Of a DNA stretch of 64,000 bases, positions 26,030 through 35,361 are shown piece after piece. Numbering within the stretch: position 1 is the first letter of the stretch; each line of letters starts with the position of its first letter. The stretch comes from Elusimicrobiota bacterium (GTDB lineage: Bacteria > Elusimicrobiota > Elusimicrobia > UBA1565 > JACRDR01), in contig JACQBA010000011.1 in NCBI GenBank assembly GCA_016194745.1, positions 310,001 through 374,000 of the forward strand, in the 5' to 3' direction. Position numbers and translations under genes: made by a program. The notes beneath the pieces were generated by a model, which ran no database searches, was not told where the DNA came from, and was given only the letters and a program-made list of their open reading frames with translations.

Positions 26030-27034
26030 ATGAGCGCGCCCTTTTTTTCCGTCGTGATGGACAACTTCAACTACGCGCGCTTCGTCTCGCAGGCGATCGA
26101 CAGCATCCTCGCGCAGGATTTTCCGCACAAGGACGTGGAGATCATCGTCGTCGACGACGGCTCGACGGATGACTCACGCGACGTGGTGGGGCGCTACAAG
26201 GATCGCGTCCGCCTCATCGCCCAGGAGAACCGCGGGCAGGCCGGCGCCTTCGCGACCGGATTCGCGGCGGCCAAGGGGCAAGTGGTCGCGTGCATCGATT
26301 CGGACGATACCTGGCATCCCAACAAGCTCAGCGCGGTGGCGGAGGCGATCGAGAAGCCGGGCATCGGGATCGTCCAGCATTTCCAGCGCGACGTCGATGT
26401 GGAGGGGCGCCCCCTCCCCAACTCGCTGCCGGATTGGCCGGACGTCGACACGCTCGACGACTTTCTCGACGGACGCTTCATCAACGCGGCGGTCTCCTCG
26501 CTCGCCTTCCGCCGCGACGTCCTGGTCGGCAATATCCTGCCCGTGCCGAAGGACCTTTTCTACCTGCACGACGACTACCTGCTCAAGTACGGGCTGTTCT
26601 TCACGAACATCGCCAATATCCGACGTATCCTCGGCTACCACCGCATCCACGGCTCGAACAACTGGGCGCAGCTCTACTTGAGCCCCAAGAAGCTCGAGGA
26701 CAGCGTGCGCGAGATCCGGAAGTTCCGCGGATACATGGAGGAGCGCTTGAAGGCCCGCGGCAAGGCGTTCTCCGCGCGCTACGACGCGATCGAACAGATG
26801 GAAGTGCGAAAGCGCGAGATCCTGCTCGCGATGCACCGCGGTGATCGCGGCGAGGCGGCGCGCGCGTGGCGATCCCTATTTAAGGAATACGGAACGAGCT
26901 CGTTCGGGTTCTTCAAGTCCGCGACTTGCGCGCTCGCGCTCGTCTCTCCCGCGTTCTATCTGAAGGCGTACGATCTCTACAGCCGCCAGCATTGGCTCGC
27001 TCGGGCGAGGCGCCGCGTGCTTGCCGAGGGTTAG
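26030..27034 (+). CDS. Glycosyltransferase family 2
   Basis: 334 residues. The GT-A fold starts at once (SVVMDNFNYARFVSQAIDSI), followed by IIVVDDGSTDDS and CIDSDDTW, whose DxD-type aspartates bind metal and nucleotide sugar. The C-terminal 120 residues are helical and basic (LEDSVREIRKFRGYMEERLK), perhaps a membrane-surface contact. It shares a stop-codon overlap of four bases with the convergent GT4 gene. Donor and acceptor unknown. Confidence 0.88.
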   Translation: MSAPFFSVVMDNFNYARFVSQAIDSILAQDFPHKDVEIIVVDDGSTDDSRDVVGRYKDRVRLIAQENRGQAGAFATGFAAAKGQVVACIDSDDTWHPNKLSAVAEAIEKPGIGIVQHFQRDVDVEGRPLPNSLPDWPDVDTLDDFLDGRFINAAVSSLAFRRDVLVGNILPVPKDLFYLHDDYLLKYGLFFTNIANIRRILGYHRIHGSNNWAQLYLSPKKLEDSVREIRKFRGYMEERLKARGKAFSARYDAIEQMEVRKREILLAMHRGDRGEAARAWRSLFKEYGTSSFGFFKSATCALALVSPAFYLKAYDLYSRQHWLARARRRVLAEG

Positions 27035-28179
27035 ATCCGGGACTTGAGCTTGGAAGCCAGCGCCTCGCGGTAGACGTTGAGCGTCCGCCGCGCCGCTTCC
27101 GCCCACGAGAAGCCGTGCGCGCGCGCGAATCCCTTCCGCTTGAGATCGGCGGCGAGATCTCCGTCCGTGGCGACCTTCCGCATCGCCTCGGCCCACGCCG
27201 CCTCGTCGTGCCCGTCCAGCAGCAGCGCCGCGTCCCCCGCCACCTCGGGCAGGGCCGCCGAGTTGGACGACAGCACGGGCACCCCGCACGCCATCGCCTC
27301 GAGAAGAGGGAAGCCGAACCCTTCGATCAGGGAGGGAACCGCGACCATCGCGGCGTCCTGGTAGAGCTTGACGAGCTCTTTCTGCGTGCACGGCGGCAGG
27401 ATCTTGACCCGGCCGTCGAGCTTGAGCGCCCCGATCAGGCGCTCCACGCGCTTGGAGTCCCGGCCCGGGCGGCCGACCAGCACCAGCGTCTCGGGACGCT
27501 TCGAGTCGGCGCTGATCCAGCGGTGGAAGGCGCCGATAAGCAGGGGAATGTTCTTGTGCTCCAAAAAGCTTCCGACGTGCAGGATATAAGGCGCCCCGGC
27601 CGCCGGCGGGTGGGGAGTCCTGGGCTTGAAGACGGGGGCGGGGCCGCCCTCATGCACCGCGACGACCTTCGCCGGATCGAGCGCCCAATGCTTGATCGCC
27701 TCGCGCCTCGAATACTCGGAGACGGCCACGACGCGATCCGCCCTCTTCACCGAGCGGTCGGTCAGAGGCCCCAGATAGAATCGTTCCCAGCGCGTCGCAT
27801 GCTCCGAAACGCCGCCGACATGATGCACCGTCACGATGACCGGCATGCGCCGCAGGGGCGGCGCGAGATGGCCCAGGCCGTGGAAGAGATCGAGACTCAG
27901 GTCCCGGCACCAGCGGTCCTGGATGCCGGCGCCCATCTCGTCGAGCGGCAGCAGGAACCGTTGGGGGATGCGCTTGTGGACGACGTGAAAATTCGGCTGC
28001 TTCGGGACGGGGATGTCGAGAAGGCGCGCCGGCTGCTTCCAAAACGCAGTATATAGGAAGAACTCGTCCGTCTTGTTCACCTCGGCCAGGCCCGCGAGCA
28101 GGTTCTCGACGTAGAAGCTGATGCCGCTGTTGCGGGCGAAAGCCGAGCTGATGTCGAGGCCGATGCGAAGCGCTTTCAC
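27031..28179 (-). CDS. Glycosyltransferase family 4
   Basis: 382 residues with a GTG start that overlaps the radical SAM stop as GTGA, so it is the second gene of that operon. The features are LDISSAFARNSGISFYVENLL, YILHVGSFLEHKNIPLLIGAF and SLIEGFGFPLLEAMACGVPVL with the E-x7-E pair. This pattern is close to mannosyltransferase-type GT4 enzymes, though specificity cannot be read from sequence. Confidence 0.9.
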   Translation of the reverse strand: MKALRIGLDISSAFARNSGISFYVENLLAGLAEVNKTDEFFLYTAFWKQPARLLDIPVPKQPNFHVVHKRIPQRFLLPLDEMGAGIQDRWCRDLSLDLFHGLGHLAPPLRRMPVIVTVHHVGGVSEHATRWERFYLGPLTDRSVKRADRVVAVSEYSRREAIKHWALDPAKVVAVHEGGPAPVFKPRTPHPPAAGAPYILHVGSFLEHKNIPLLIGAFHRWISADSKRPETLVLVGRPGRDSKRVERLIGALKLDGRVKILPPCTQKELVKLYQDAAMVAVPSLIEGFGFPLLEAMACGVPVLSSNSAALPEVAGDAALLLDGHDEAAWAEAMRKVATDGDLAADLKRKGFARAHGFSWAEAARRTLNVYREALASKLKSRI

Positions 28180-29345
28180 GCCTTAAAGCCGGTGGCGGCG
28201 GTCTCCCGCGGCTTGTGCGGCGGGGCGCCGCCGTCGGGCGCCGAGTCCCGTCCGCGCGAGGACGGAAAGCCGCCGATGATCCATTGGAAGAACTTCCACA
28301 GCGGTCCGCGCATCCATTTAGGGTACAGCGAATCGTAGCGCGTGCAGGTCTTGCACGCCTCGGGGAAGTCGCCGCGTTCGTGGCGGACGAGATACTCCCT
28401 CAGCTTGGGTCCGGCAAGGATGTCCTTGAGGGAATCCTTCTTCAGGTCGCCGATGATGAGCGTCGCTTCGACGTCGCGGCACGCGCAGGCGTTCACGCGC
28501 CCGTCCGCGAGCACGACGGGACTCGTGATGAGGCGATGGCACGGGCCGCGGTGTACCGGCGGCGGCTTCGGGACGAGGCCCGCGCCGCGCAGCGTTTCGT
28601 CGGTGATGTCGCCGCCCCAATTGTCGAAATCCTCGATCGAGTCTATCGAGATCACATCGCGATCTCGCATCGACCGGAGATAGTCCCAGAACTCGCCTTG
28701 CGGATTGCCGAGCGGCGTGCGCAAGTTGACTTGGACGCGGATGCGGGAGTTCGTCCGGACCTTGGCCTCGATCAAGCCGCGGATCGCGGTCACGGCCTCG
28801 TCGAATTTGTCCACGCCCATGACGCGATGATACGTCTCGCGGTCGAAGCCCCCGAACGAGCAGAAGATCGAGAGGCGCTCGTCGTATTTGACGAGGCGTT
28901 CGATGACCTCGGGCTTCATCAAGATGACGTTGGAGTAGAAGTGGTAGCCCTGGACCTCATGCTTGGACGCCAGATAATCCAATCGTTCGAACAAGAAACG
29001 GTCGACGAACGGGTCGCCGACGATGGGCGTGAGGTCGACCTCCGTCGAGCCCATCGCGAGGTGCTGATCGATCGCGGATCGAAAGACGTCCATCGACATG
29101 ACGACCTTCGGCCGCTCCATCTGCGGGTAGGCGCAAAAGACGCAGCGCGCGTTGCAGATGTTGGTCCCTTCGATGTAAAGCGCGTTCGGCCGCGCGGAGA
29201 TCGGCCCGAAGAGGGCGTTGGCGATCGACGAGCGCATCATGGAGTAGTTCGCCAGGACGCCGCCCCATTCGTAGAGAGCGGCGAGCTTATGCCGCGCCGT
29301 CTTGGGAAGCACGGTCCGCGCGATGCTCCGGATCGTTGAGTTCAT
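28176..29345 (-). CDS. Radical SAM protein with C-terminal SPASM-like cysteines
   Basis: 389 residues. The CxxxCxxC cluster is at C64, C68 and C71 (NICNARCVFCAYPQ), binding the 4Fe-4S/SAM centre. A C-terminal region has GPCHRL, NACACRD and CKTCTRYDS, a SPASM/Twitch-like set that could hold an auxiliary cluster, followed by a hydrophobic WKFFQWIIGGF. Related proteins occur in surface-glycan clusters without known function. The ATG at 29345 lacks a ribosome site; a TTGACA (29405-29400) is upstream but without a good -10. It is coupled to the GT4 gene by a GTGA overlap. Confidence 0.85.
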   Translation of the reverse strand: MNSTIRSIARTVLPKTARHKLAALYEWGGVLANYSMMRSSIANALFGPISARPNALYIEGTNICNARCVFCAYPQMERPKVVMSMDVFRSAIDQHLAMGSTEVDLTPIVGDPFVDRFLFERLDYLASKHEVQGYHFYSNVILMKPEVIERLVKYDERLSIFCSFGGFDRETYHRVMGVDKFDEAVTAIRGLIEAKVRTNSRIRVQVNLRTPLGNPQGEFWDYLRSMRDRDVISIDSIEDFDNWGGDITDETLRGAGLVPKPPPVHRGPCHRLITSPVVLADGRVNACACRDVEATLIIGDLKKDSLKDILAGPKLREYLVRHERGDFPEACKTCTRYDSLYPKWMRGPLWKFFQWIIGGFPSSRGRDSAPDGGAPPHKPRETAATGFKA

Positions 29346-29449
29346 GAAGGAAAAACCAGCGGAATTCCTATTATTTAGGATGGCAGTCCGCCACGCGTTT
29401 GTCAATACCGAGGGGGCGTCTGGAGGCAAATTCTGGTGGAGTAATTTGT

Positions 29450-29455
29450 TAAAAT
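29450..29455 (+). promoter_or_regulatory. -10 element TAAAAT, leaderless-type
   Basis: TTGTTAAAAT with TAAAAT ending seven bases before the GTG at 29463. No Shine-Dalgarno lies between. The string TTGTTAAAAT is identical to that before the DegT-type gene (13469-13478 region). Confidence 0.5.
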
Positions 29456-29462
29456 TGGCGCC

Positions 29463-30488
29463 GTGAACAGCGTCTGTCCGGCGTGTCCTACGGCGGCGGC
29501 GCCCGAGCCGGTCGAGACCCATCACGATCCCATCGGCGGCAAGACGTACCGTCTGTTTCGCTGCCGCGGCTGCGGCGTCGTGTTCACGGAACCTCGCGAA
29601 CCGGTGGGCGCGGAATGGTACGAGAAGTCGGCGCCGATCCGGCACCTGGAAGCCAGGCCCGCGCCGGAGAGCGACTGGCGCTATCGTCGTTTTTTCGCGG
29701 CGCCGCCTCCGCCCGGATTCCTGCTCGACGTCGGCTGCGGGGACGGGCGCTTCCTTAAATTGGCGAAGGCGCGCGGTTTCAAGGCCGCTGGATTCGACTT
29801 CGAGGCCAGGATGATCGCGCTCGCCAAGGCGAACGGGATCGACGACGTGCAGTCTACGGAATTCTCCGCCTACTGCCGCGGCCGCAAGGCGGACGAGTTC
29901 GATTGCGTCACCTTGTTCGACGTCCTCGAGCACACGCCGGAGCCCGCCTGGTTCATGGGCGAGTTGAGACGATTGCTAAAGCCGGGCGGCCACGTCGCGA
30001 TCACGTTCCCGAACGCGCAGCGCCCTTTGCCCTGGGGGCGGGAGGACCACGACTATCCGCCCCATCACTTCACGCGGTGGACCCCGAGGGCCATCCGCGA
30101 TTTCCTGGAGCGGTCCGGTTTCAAGATCGTGCGACAGGAGTCGGGGACGCTCAAGGTCCGCTACCTGGCGGATCATTTTTTCTTTTTTCTGGTGATGCCC
30201 CTCGTCTTGGGCGCCGCGCGGCGGCTCCTCTTCGGGCGCGGCAGCGGCGGGACGATCACGGAGCTTTACGCCGCGCAGGGCGTCGAGCCGGGCGCCAAGG
30301 GGTCCGGCGGCGGCGTCCGGGGGATCCTTTCGGATAAGGTGATGCGGCAGCGGCTCGTGAACGCGTTCAAGGCCGCGTGCTACCTGCTGATCATGCCTCT
30401 TGCCGCCGGGATGACTTTGTATTACCGTATGACTTCTTCCGAGCGCGGCGACTGTCTTTTCACGCTCGCGCGGCTCGAGCGCAAATGA
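29463..30488 (+). CDS. SAM-dependent methyltransferase with N-terminal zinc ribbon
   Basis: 341 residues with a GTG start. Two CxxC knuckles (C5/C8, C34/C37) precede the methyltransferase domain with motif I FLLDVGCGDGRFLKLA (86-101) and FDVLEHTPEPAWF. The C-terminal third holds two hydrophobic stretches, near residues 240 and 315 (ACYLLIMPLAAGMTLYY). This layout is common in glycan-cluster methyltransferases. It overlaps the following GT2 gene as ATGA. A similar enzyme lies on the other side of that GT2. Confidence 0.87.
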   Translation: MNSVCPACPTAAAPEPVETHHDPIGGKTYRLFRCRGCGVVFTEPREPVGAEWYEKSAPIRHLEARPAPESDWRYRRFFAAPPPPGFLLDVGCGDGRFLKLAKARGFKAAGFDFEARMIALAKANGIDDVQSTEFSAYCRGRKADEFDCVTLFDVLEHTPEPAWFMGELRRLLKPGGHVAITFPNAQRPLPWGREDHDYPPHHFTRWTPRAIRDFLERSGFKIVRQESGTLKVRYLADHFFFFLVMPLVLGAARRLLFGRGSGGTITELYAAQGVEPGAKGSGGGVRGILSDKVMRQRLVNAFKAACYLLIMPLAAGMTLYYRMTSSERGDCLFTLARLERK

Positions 30489-31702
30489 GATTCTCGATCG
30501 TCATCCCTGCCTACAACGAGGAAGAAGCGGTCACCGGCATCCTCAAGCGCAGTCTGGCCGCTTCGGCCTCGATCCGCGCCGGGGGTCTCGGCGTCGACGA
30601 GGTGGAAGTCATCTTGGTCAGCGACGGCTCAAGCGACCGGACCGAGGAGCTGGCGCGGGCCGTCTCGGGCGTGCGCGTCATCGGATACCCGAAGAACCGC
30701 GGCTACGGCGCCGCGATCAAGACGGGGTTCTCGGAGTCGAAGGGCGAGATCGTCGGATTCATCGACGCGGACGGCACCTGCGACCCGGAGTTCTTCGCGG
30801 ATTTGATCCGGCTCATGCAGAAGGAGAAGCTCGACGTCGCGCTCGGATCGCGCATGCACGACAAGAGCGAGATGCCGGCGGTGCGCCGGCTCGGCAACCG
30901 CATTTTCCGGACGCTGGTCAACGCCTTCGCCTCCGCCTCGGTCAACGACGTCGCGAGCGGCATGCGCATCCTGCGCCGCGACGCGCTGCCGCGGGTCTAT
31001 CCCCTGCCGGACGGCCTCAACTTCACTCCCGCCATGAGCGTGCGCGCCGTGATGGACCACCGTCTGAGGATCGGGGAGATCCCGATGCCGTACAAGGAAC
31101 GCGTGGGACGCTCGAAGCTGAGCGTGATCAAGGACGGGTTCCGGTTTCTCGGAGTGATCGTCGAGACCGCAGTCACGTTCCGTCCCTTCCTGTTCTTCGG
31201 CTCCGCGGCGGCGGCGCTGTCGGCGCTGTCGTTCCTCGGCCTTTGCTTCCCGTGCGGCGGCCCGGCGGCGCCGCTCGGCTTCTATCTTCGCTACGGCCAC
31301 GTCGAGGATTGGATGATCTTCCGCCTGATCCTGATCACGGTGTTCTTGGGTCTGGCCGCGTTCTTGTTCGCCCTCGGCGCCGTGTCGCGCGCGCTCGTCG
31401 GCATCATCAACCAAGAGCCCGAGGACCGGTCGTTCTGGGCGAAGGCCGCGTTCGAGGGTTGGTTCGTCTGGATCGGCCTCGCTAGCGGCATCTTTTCGAT
31501 CTTGCTCAATCGCGGGATCCTCGCCGGCTACTGGCGGACCGGGCATATCGCGTTCGAGCGCCAGGCGTGGGTCTTCCCGCTGGTGGGGAGCCTGTTCGCG
31601 CTCGTCGGCGCCGAATTCGTCGCGTTCGGTCTCATCAGCCGCATCGCGCGGCTGCTGCGCGAGCGCGAGAGCTTCCGCGCGGAAACGGCGGCGCGACCAT
31701 GA
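30485..31702 (+). CDS. Polyprenyl-phosphate glycosyltransferase-like GT2 with C-terminal membrane domain
   Basis: 405 residues. The GT2 domain (1-240) has VIPAYNEEEAVTGIL, VSDGSSDRTEEL, NRGYGAAIKTGF and IDADGTCDPEFF, the layout of DPM1-like enzymes that move a sugar to a polyprenyl phosphate. Five or so hydrophobic helices follow (240-395). The start ATG is within an ATGA overlap. Such enzymes make the lipid donors used by the GT-C proteins that follow in this operon. Confidence 0.87.
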   Translation: MRFSIVIPAYNEEEAVTGILKRSLAASASIRAGGLGVDEVEVILVSDGSSDRTEELARAVSGVRVIGYPKNRGYGAAIKTGFSESKGEIVGFIDADGTCDPEFFADLIRLMQKEKLDVALGSRMHDKSEMPAVRRLGNRIFRTLVNAFASASVNDVASGMRILRRDALPRVYPLPDGLNFTPAMSVRAVMDHRLRIGEIPMPYKERVGRSKLSVIKDGFRFLGVIVETAVTFRPFLFFGSAAAALSALSFLGLCFPCGGPAAPLGFYLRYGHVEDWMIFRLILITVFLGLAAFLFALGAVSRALVGIINQEPEDRSFWAKAAFEGWFVWIGLASGIFSILLNRGILAGYWRTGHIAFERQAWVFPLVGSLFALVGAEFVAFGLISRIARLLRERESFRAETAARP

Positions 31703-32613
31703 ACGAACCGAAGCTCGAGCATATCCCCTGCAATCTTTGCGGCTCGGAGCGCAGCGTCGTCGAGTTCCATCGGCCTTACAAGCTCGACACCGTCTCCGAG
31801 TGCGCGACCTACGCCGCGACCACCGACGAATTTCAGAGCTACGGACGCATCGTTCGGTGCCGCGACTGCGGGCTCGTCTACACCGACCCTCGCCCCGCGC
31901 CGGGCGCGCTGCTCAAGGGCTACGAGGAGTGCGTGGATGAGGCGTATCTTTCCGAGAGCTCCAGCCGCTCGATCAACGCGCACCTGAGCTTAAACACCTT
32001 GAAGCGCTTCTGCAGGACCGGCAAGCTGCTCGAGGTCGGGGCGTCGACCGGGTATTTCCTGAACGCGGCGCGCGTCGACTTCGACGTCGCGGGCCTCGAG
32101 CCGTCCGAGTGGGCGTGCCGCATCGCGCGCGAGAAGTTCAAGCTCGACGTGTACCCGGAGTCCTTCGACGCCACCAAGCGCTTCGAGCCCGCGAGTCTCG
32201 ACGTCATCTCCATGATCGACGTGATCGAGCACCTGTCCGACCCGCTCGCGGCGGTCCGGCGCGCGGCCGAGCTGCTAAAGCCGGGCGGCGTCCTCTACCT
32301 CGTGACTCCGGACGTGGGCAGCCTGTCGGCCAGCCTGCTGCGGGGGTACTGGTGGGGCCTTCGGCCGGCGCACATCTACTATTTCGACAAGCACACCCTC
32401 CGCCGGCTCTTGGAGAAGGCGGGATTCCAGGTCGTCTTGTCCAAGTCCTTCGGCAGGATATTCTCCTGGGGCTATTGGGCGAGCCGGCTGCGGCATTATC
32501 CGGGCTTCATCTATAATCCGGTGAGGGGGATCATCCGGGGCTTGGATATCGAAGACAAGCTGCTCTATTTGGATACGCGCGACTCGATCGAAATATGTGC
32601 CCGGAAAAAGTGA
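31699..32613 (+). CDS. SAM-dependent methyltransferase with N-terminal zinc ribbon
   Basis: 304 residues. Cysteines C11/C14 and C54/C57 form the ribbon (PCNLCGSERS, RCRDCGLVYTDP). The methyltransferase core has LLEVGASTGYFLNAA and MIDVIEHLSDP. It resembles the methyltransferase two genes upstream in domain order. ATG chosen in the ATGA overlap. Probably modifies a sugar nucleotide or lipid-linked sugar. Confidence 0.85.
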   Translation: MNEPKLEHIPCNLCGSERSVVEFHRPYKLDTVSECATYAATTDEFQSYGRIVRCRDCGLVYTDPRPAPGALLKGYEECVDEAYLSESSSRSINAHLSLNTLKRFCRTGKLLEVGASTGYFLNAARVDFDVAGLEPSEWACRIAREKFKLDVYPESFDATKRFEPASLDVISMIDVIEHLSDPLAAVRRAAELLKPGGVLYLVTPDVGSLSASLLRGYWWGLRPAHIYYFDKHTLRRLLEKAGFQVVLSKSFGRIFSWGYWASRLRHYPGFIYNPVRGIIRGLDIEDKLLYLDTRDSIEICARKK

Positions 32614-33869
32614 CCGCGACCGCACCGTCGGCGGGCTGGCTCGCCAAGAGCGCGGCGCTCATCGCCGTCCTCACGGTGGCCGCGGGGCTTCGCTTCGCGT
32701 ACGGCCTCGCGCGGCCGCCCCAGGCTCGCGGGGCCGCGCTCTACGATCCGGACGGGTACGTCGAGCTCGCGCATTCGGTCGCGCGTCACGGCGGACTCTA
32801 TGAAGAGGGCCGTCCCAGCGCGCATCGGGAGCCCGCCTATCCCGTGTTTCTAGGCGCGTGGTTCAGGATCGTCGGCTCGAGCTACGGCTCGTTCCTGTTC
32901 TCCAACGTCCTGCTGGGCTGCGTCGGACTGGCGTGGGTGAGCGTCGTCGGCGCCAAGCTTTTCGACCGGACGATCGGGTTGGAGGCGGCCGCTTTGGCCG
33001 CGGCGTATCCTCCCTTCATCTTCTACGCGGCTCAGCCCATGCGGGAAACGGCGATGCTCGCGACAAGCGGACTGGCGCTTTGGGCGGTGATCGAGGCGGA
33101 TCAGCGCCGATCGTACTGGGCCAGCGCCGGCGCCGGCGCGTCCTGCGCGCTCGCCTGCCTGACGAATACGACGTTCCTCCCGTTCTCGCTCTTGGTGCCG
33201 GCGGGCCTGCTTGTCTGGCGGGCCGACGGCGCCGACTACCGCCGCTCCATGCGGTGCACGCTCGCGTTTCTGGGGCTGTTCGCGTCCCTGTACTCCCTGT
33301 GGCCGCTGCGCAACTACCGGGCCTTCGGCGAATGGGTCGCGGGATCCACGGCGGGCGCCGGCTCGACCTTCTATCTATACCTGAACATCCCCGAGGAATT
33401 CGGCGGGACCCCGAAGCAGCAGGAGATGATGGACCGCGATCCGGTGCACGCGCGCTGCGCGGCGCGTCCGACGCAGCTCCAGCGGGAGCGCTGCTTCTGG
33501 CGGGCGGGGATCGACTGGGTGCGCGCGCATCCCGTCGAGTACGCCCGGCTGGTGGCATGGCGATTCCTGGACAGTTGGCGCTTGGCGCCGAGGCCCCGCG
33601 CCTACGCACACTCCTACGGCCTCGTGAAATGGATCAGCTATCTGACCGACGGGTGGATCATCCCCATCGGCCTGCTCGGGATGGCTTGGACGTTCCTGCG
33701 CTCGCGGCAGACGCGGTGGGCGGTCCTGTTCGTCCTCTCGGTCAACACGGCTTACGCCCTCGTGTTCACGATGATCCGCTACCGTTTTTCACTGATGCCC
33801 TGGATCATCCTGTTCGCGGTCGCGGCCATCGAGCGTATGCGCCGCGGCCCGGAGCCCACGCGGGCGTGA
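32595..33869 (+). CDS. GT-C glycosyltransferase (PMT/ArnT-like membrane protein)
   Basis: 424 residues with about ten helices. Early loop DPDGYVELAHSVARHGG followed by HREPAYPVFLGAW matches the first periplasmic loop of PMT_2/ArnT-like enzymes, whose acidic residue is catalytic. The ATG overlaps the preceding gene by 19 bases, and the stop overlaps the next gene by four. The function inferred is transfer of a sugar from polyprenyl phosphate at the outer face of the inner membrane. Confidence 0.8.
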   Translation: MCPEKVTATAPSAGWLAKSAALIAVLTVAAGLRFAYGLARPPQARGAALYDPDGYVELAHSVARHGGLYEEGRPSAHREPAYPVFLGAWFRIVGSSYGSFLFSNVLLGCVGLAWVSVVGAKLFDRTIGLEAAALAAAYPPFIFYAAQPMRETAMLATSGLALWAVIEADQRRSYWASAGAGASCALACLTNTTFLPFSLLVPAGLLVWRADGADYRRSMRCTLAFLGLFASLYSLWPLRNYRAFGEWVAGSTAGAGSTFYLYLNIPEEFGGTPKQQEMMDRDPVHARCAARPTQLQRERCFWRAGIDWVRAHPVEYARLVAWRFLDSWRLAPRPRAYAHSYGLVKWISYLTDGWIIPIGLLGMAWTFLRSRQTRWAVLFVLSVNTAYALVFTMIRYRFSLMPWIILFAVAAIERMRRGPEPTRA

Positions 33870-35305
33870 CGCGCGCTCAAACCCTGCGCGTCATGGCCGA
33901 GCGGCGCGCGCCGGCGGCATTGTTCGCCGCGGTGGTGCTCTTGTACCTGTCGGTCCCTTCCGCCATGTACAACTTCGACGGCGTGGCGTGCGCCATCGCA
34001 GTCGAGTTGGGCGATCTCGAGCACCTCGTGCACGGCAACCATCTCGCGTACGGCCTGGTCGCCTTCCTCTGGTGCAAGCTGTGGTGGGCGCTCGGCTGCC
34101 AGTGGCGGGCGGTGTACCTGATGCAGGTCCTGAGCTCTATTCTCGGGGCCGCGTCCGTCGCCGTGTTCCTGAGGATTCTCCTCAGGCAAAAGATCGACCC
34201 GTGGCTCAGCGCGGCCGCATCGCTCGGGCTGGCGGTTTCGGCGCTCTATTGGATATGGTCGGTCGAAGCGCAAGTCTACCCGCTCGGGACGTTCTTCCTG
34301 ATGCTCGCCTTCGCGGAGCTTACGAGGGACACTCCCAAACCGGCTGCGGCGGGGGCGTGGCACGCGGCCGGCGTCCTCGGGCATGTCGGGCACGTCATGT
34401 TCGCGCCGGCCGCGTACCGCTTCCTGCTGACGAGCCGAAAGCCCGATGTCGCCAGAGTCGCGCGCTACGGCGCCGCGCTTGCGGGGATCGTCGCCGCGGC
34501 GTACGCCGCGACCCTCGTCTGCATCGTGAGGCCCGCGTCCTTCGGGGAATTCCGCTACTGGATGCTCGGCAGCGCCGCGTTGGGAGTAGACAAGAAATTC
34601 GCCTGGGTCGGGGGCTACTCAGGCGAGGGATTCTTGGAGTGGGGCATGAACGCGCTGCGGCTGTTCGGCGCCGGCCCGATCGTCGGCGGCGGACTTTGGC
34701 TCCTCGCCGGCTTCGGCGCCGTTGCGGGCCTGCGCCGGCATCGGCGGTTCGCTGCCGGGTGCCTGTTCTGGCTCGCGGGCTATGCGGTGCTCTACACGTG
34801 CTGGCATCCCGGCCAACCCGTCTATCGCTATTCGGATCTGGCGCCGCTGTGGGGCCTCATCGCGCTCGCCGTCGAGGAGGCGCAGGCGCTCCGCCGCGTC
34901 CGCAAAGCGCCCACGCTCGCGCTGGCGGGAGTTGTGCTGGCGCTGGGATATTGGAACCTGACGCGGGTCGTGATCCCGAACGGCATGCCGGGCCGCAATG
35001 AGGAGCTTCAGCGGGCGTTGTGGATTTCGAAAGTGACTCCTCACGAGGCGTGGGTGATCGTCGACGACATCGACCAAGTGTACGTGCCGTATTTCGGCCA
35101 CCGGCATCCTCTCAACCTGCGGTACTTCCAAGGGCGCCCCGGCGCCTTGCGGGAGAGGATCAAGGAGTCGACGCGGCGCGGGCAGCCGGTGTACGTCGTC
35201 GTCTCGGAGCTGCAGCCGCTGTCCCAAGACCTGCTGGACGGCGTCTCTATGCGCCAGGTCGCGCGCCGAGGCGCGGAGGTCGTGGAGCAGCTGCTCGCGG
35301 AATGA
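33866..35305 (+). CDS. GT-C-like polytopic membrane protein (DUF2723/PMT-like)
   Basis: 479 residues from the GTG in a GTGA overlap, or 470 from ATG 33893 (MAERRAP); the overlap favours the GTG. The segment NFDGVACAIAVELGDLEHL followed by HLAYGLVAFLWCKLW resembles the DUF2723 first loop. SVEAQVYPLGTFFLML is another family-like helix start. Nine or ten helices are followed by a C-terminal soluble tail of about 130 residues. Probably a second lipid-phosphate-sugar glycosyltransferase of this operon. Confidence 0.7.
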   Translation: MTRAQTLRVMAERRAPAALFAAVVLLYLSVPSAMYNFDGVACAIAVELGDLEHLVHGNHLAYGLVAFLWCKLWWALGCQWRAVYLMQVLSSILGAASVAVFLRILLRQKIDPWLSAAASLGLAVSALYWIWSVEAQVYPLGTFFLMLAFAELTRDTPKPAAAGAWHAAGVLGHVGHVMFAPAAYRFLLTSRKPDVARVARYGAALAGIVAAAYAATLVCIVRPASFGEFRYWMLGSAALGVDKKFAWVGGYSGEGFLEWGMNALRLFGAGPIVGGGLWLLAGFGAVAGLRRHRRFAAGCLFWLAGYAVLYTCWHPGQPVYRYSDLAPLWGLIALAVEEAQALRRVRKAPTLALAGVVLALGYWNLTRVVIPNGMPGRNEELQRALWISKVTPHEAWVIVDDIDQVYVPYFGHRHPLNLRYFQGRPGALRERIKESTRRGQPVYVVVSELQPLSQDLLDGVSMRQVARRGAEVVEQLLAE

Positions 35306-35349
35306 GGCGTCCGGCGCTCCCGCCGGCCTTCTGCCGTCTTTCCTTTTGA

Positions 35350-35355
35350 TACAAT
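35350..35355 (+). promoter_or_regulatory. -10 element TACAAT, leaderless-type
   Basis: TACAAT ends six bases (CCCGCG) before the ATG at 35362, in a 56-base gap that otherwise separates two same-strand genes. No Shine-Dalgarno. A new transcription unit probably begins here. Confidence 0.55.
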
Positions 35356-35361
35356 CCCGCG

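Noticed and set aside
28176..29345. The radical SAM protein as a maturase for the GCNC peptides
   Set aside because: It lies about 20 kb from the peptide genes and is translationally coupled to a glycosyltransferase. Proximity gives no support for a RiPP link.
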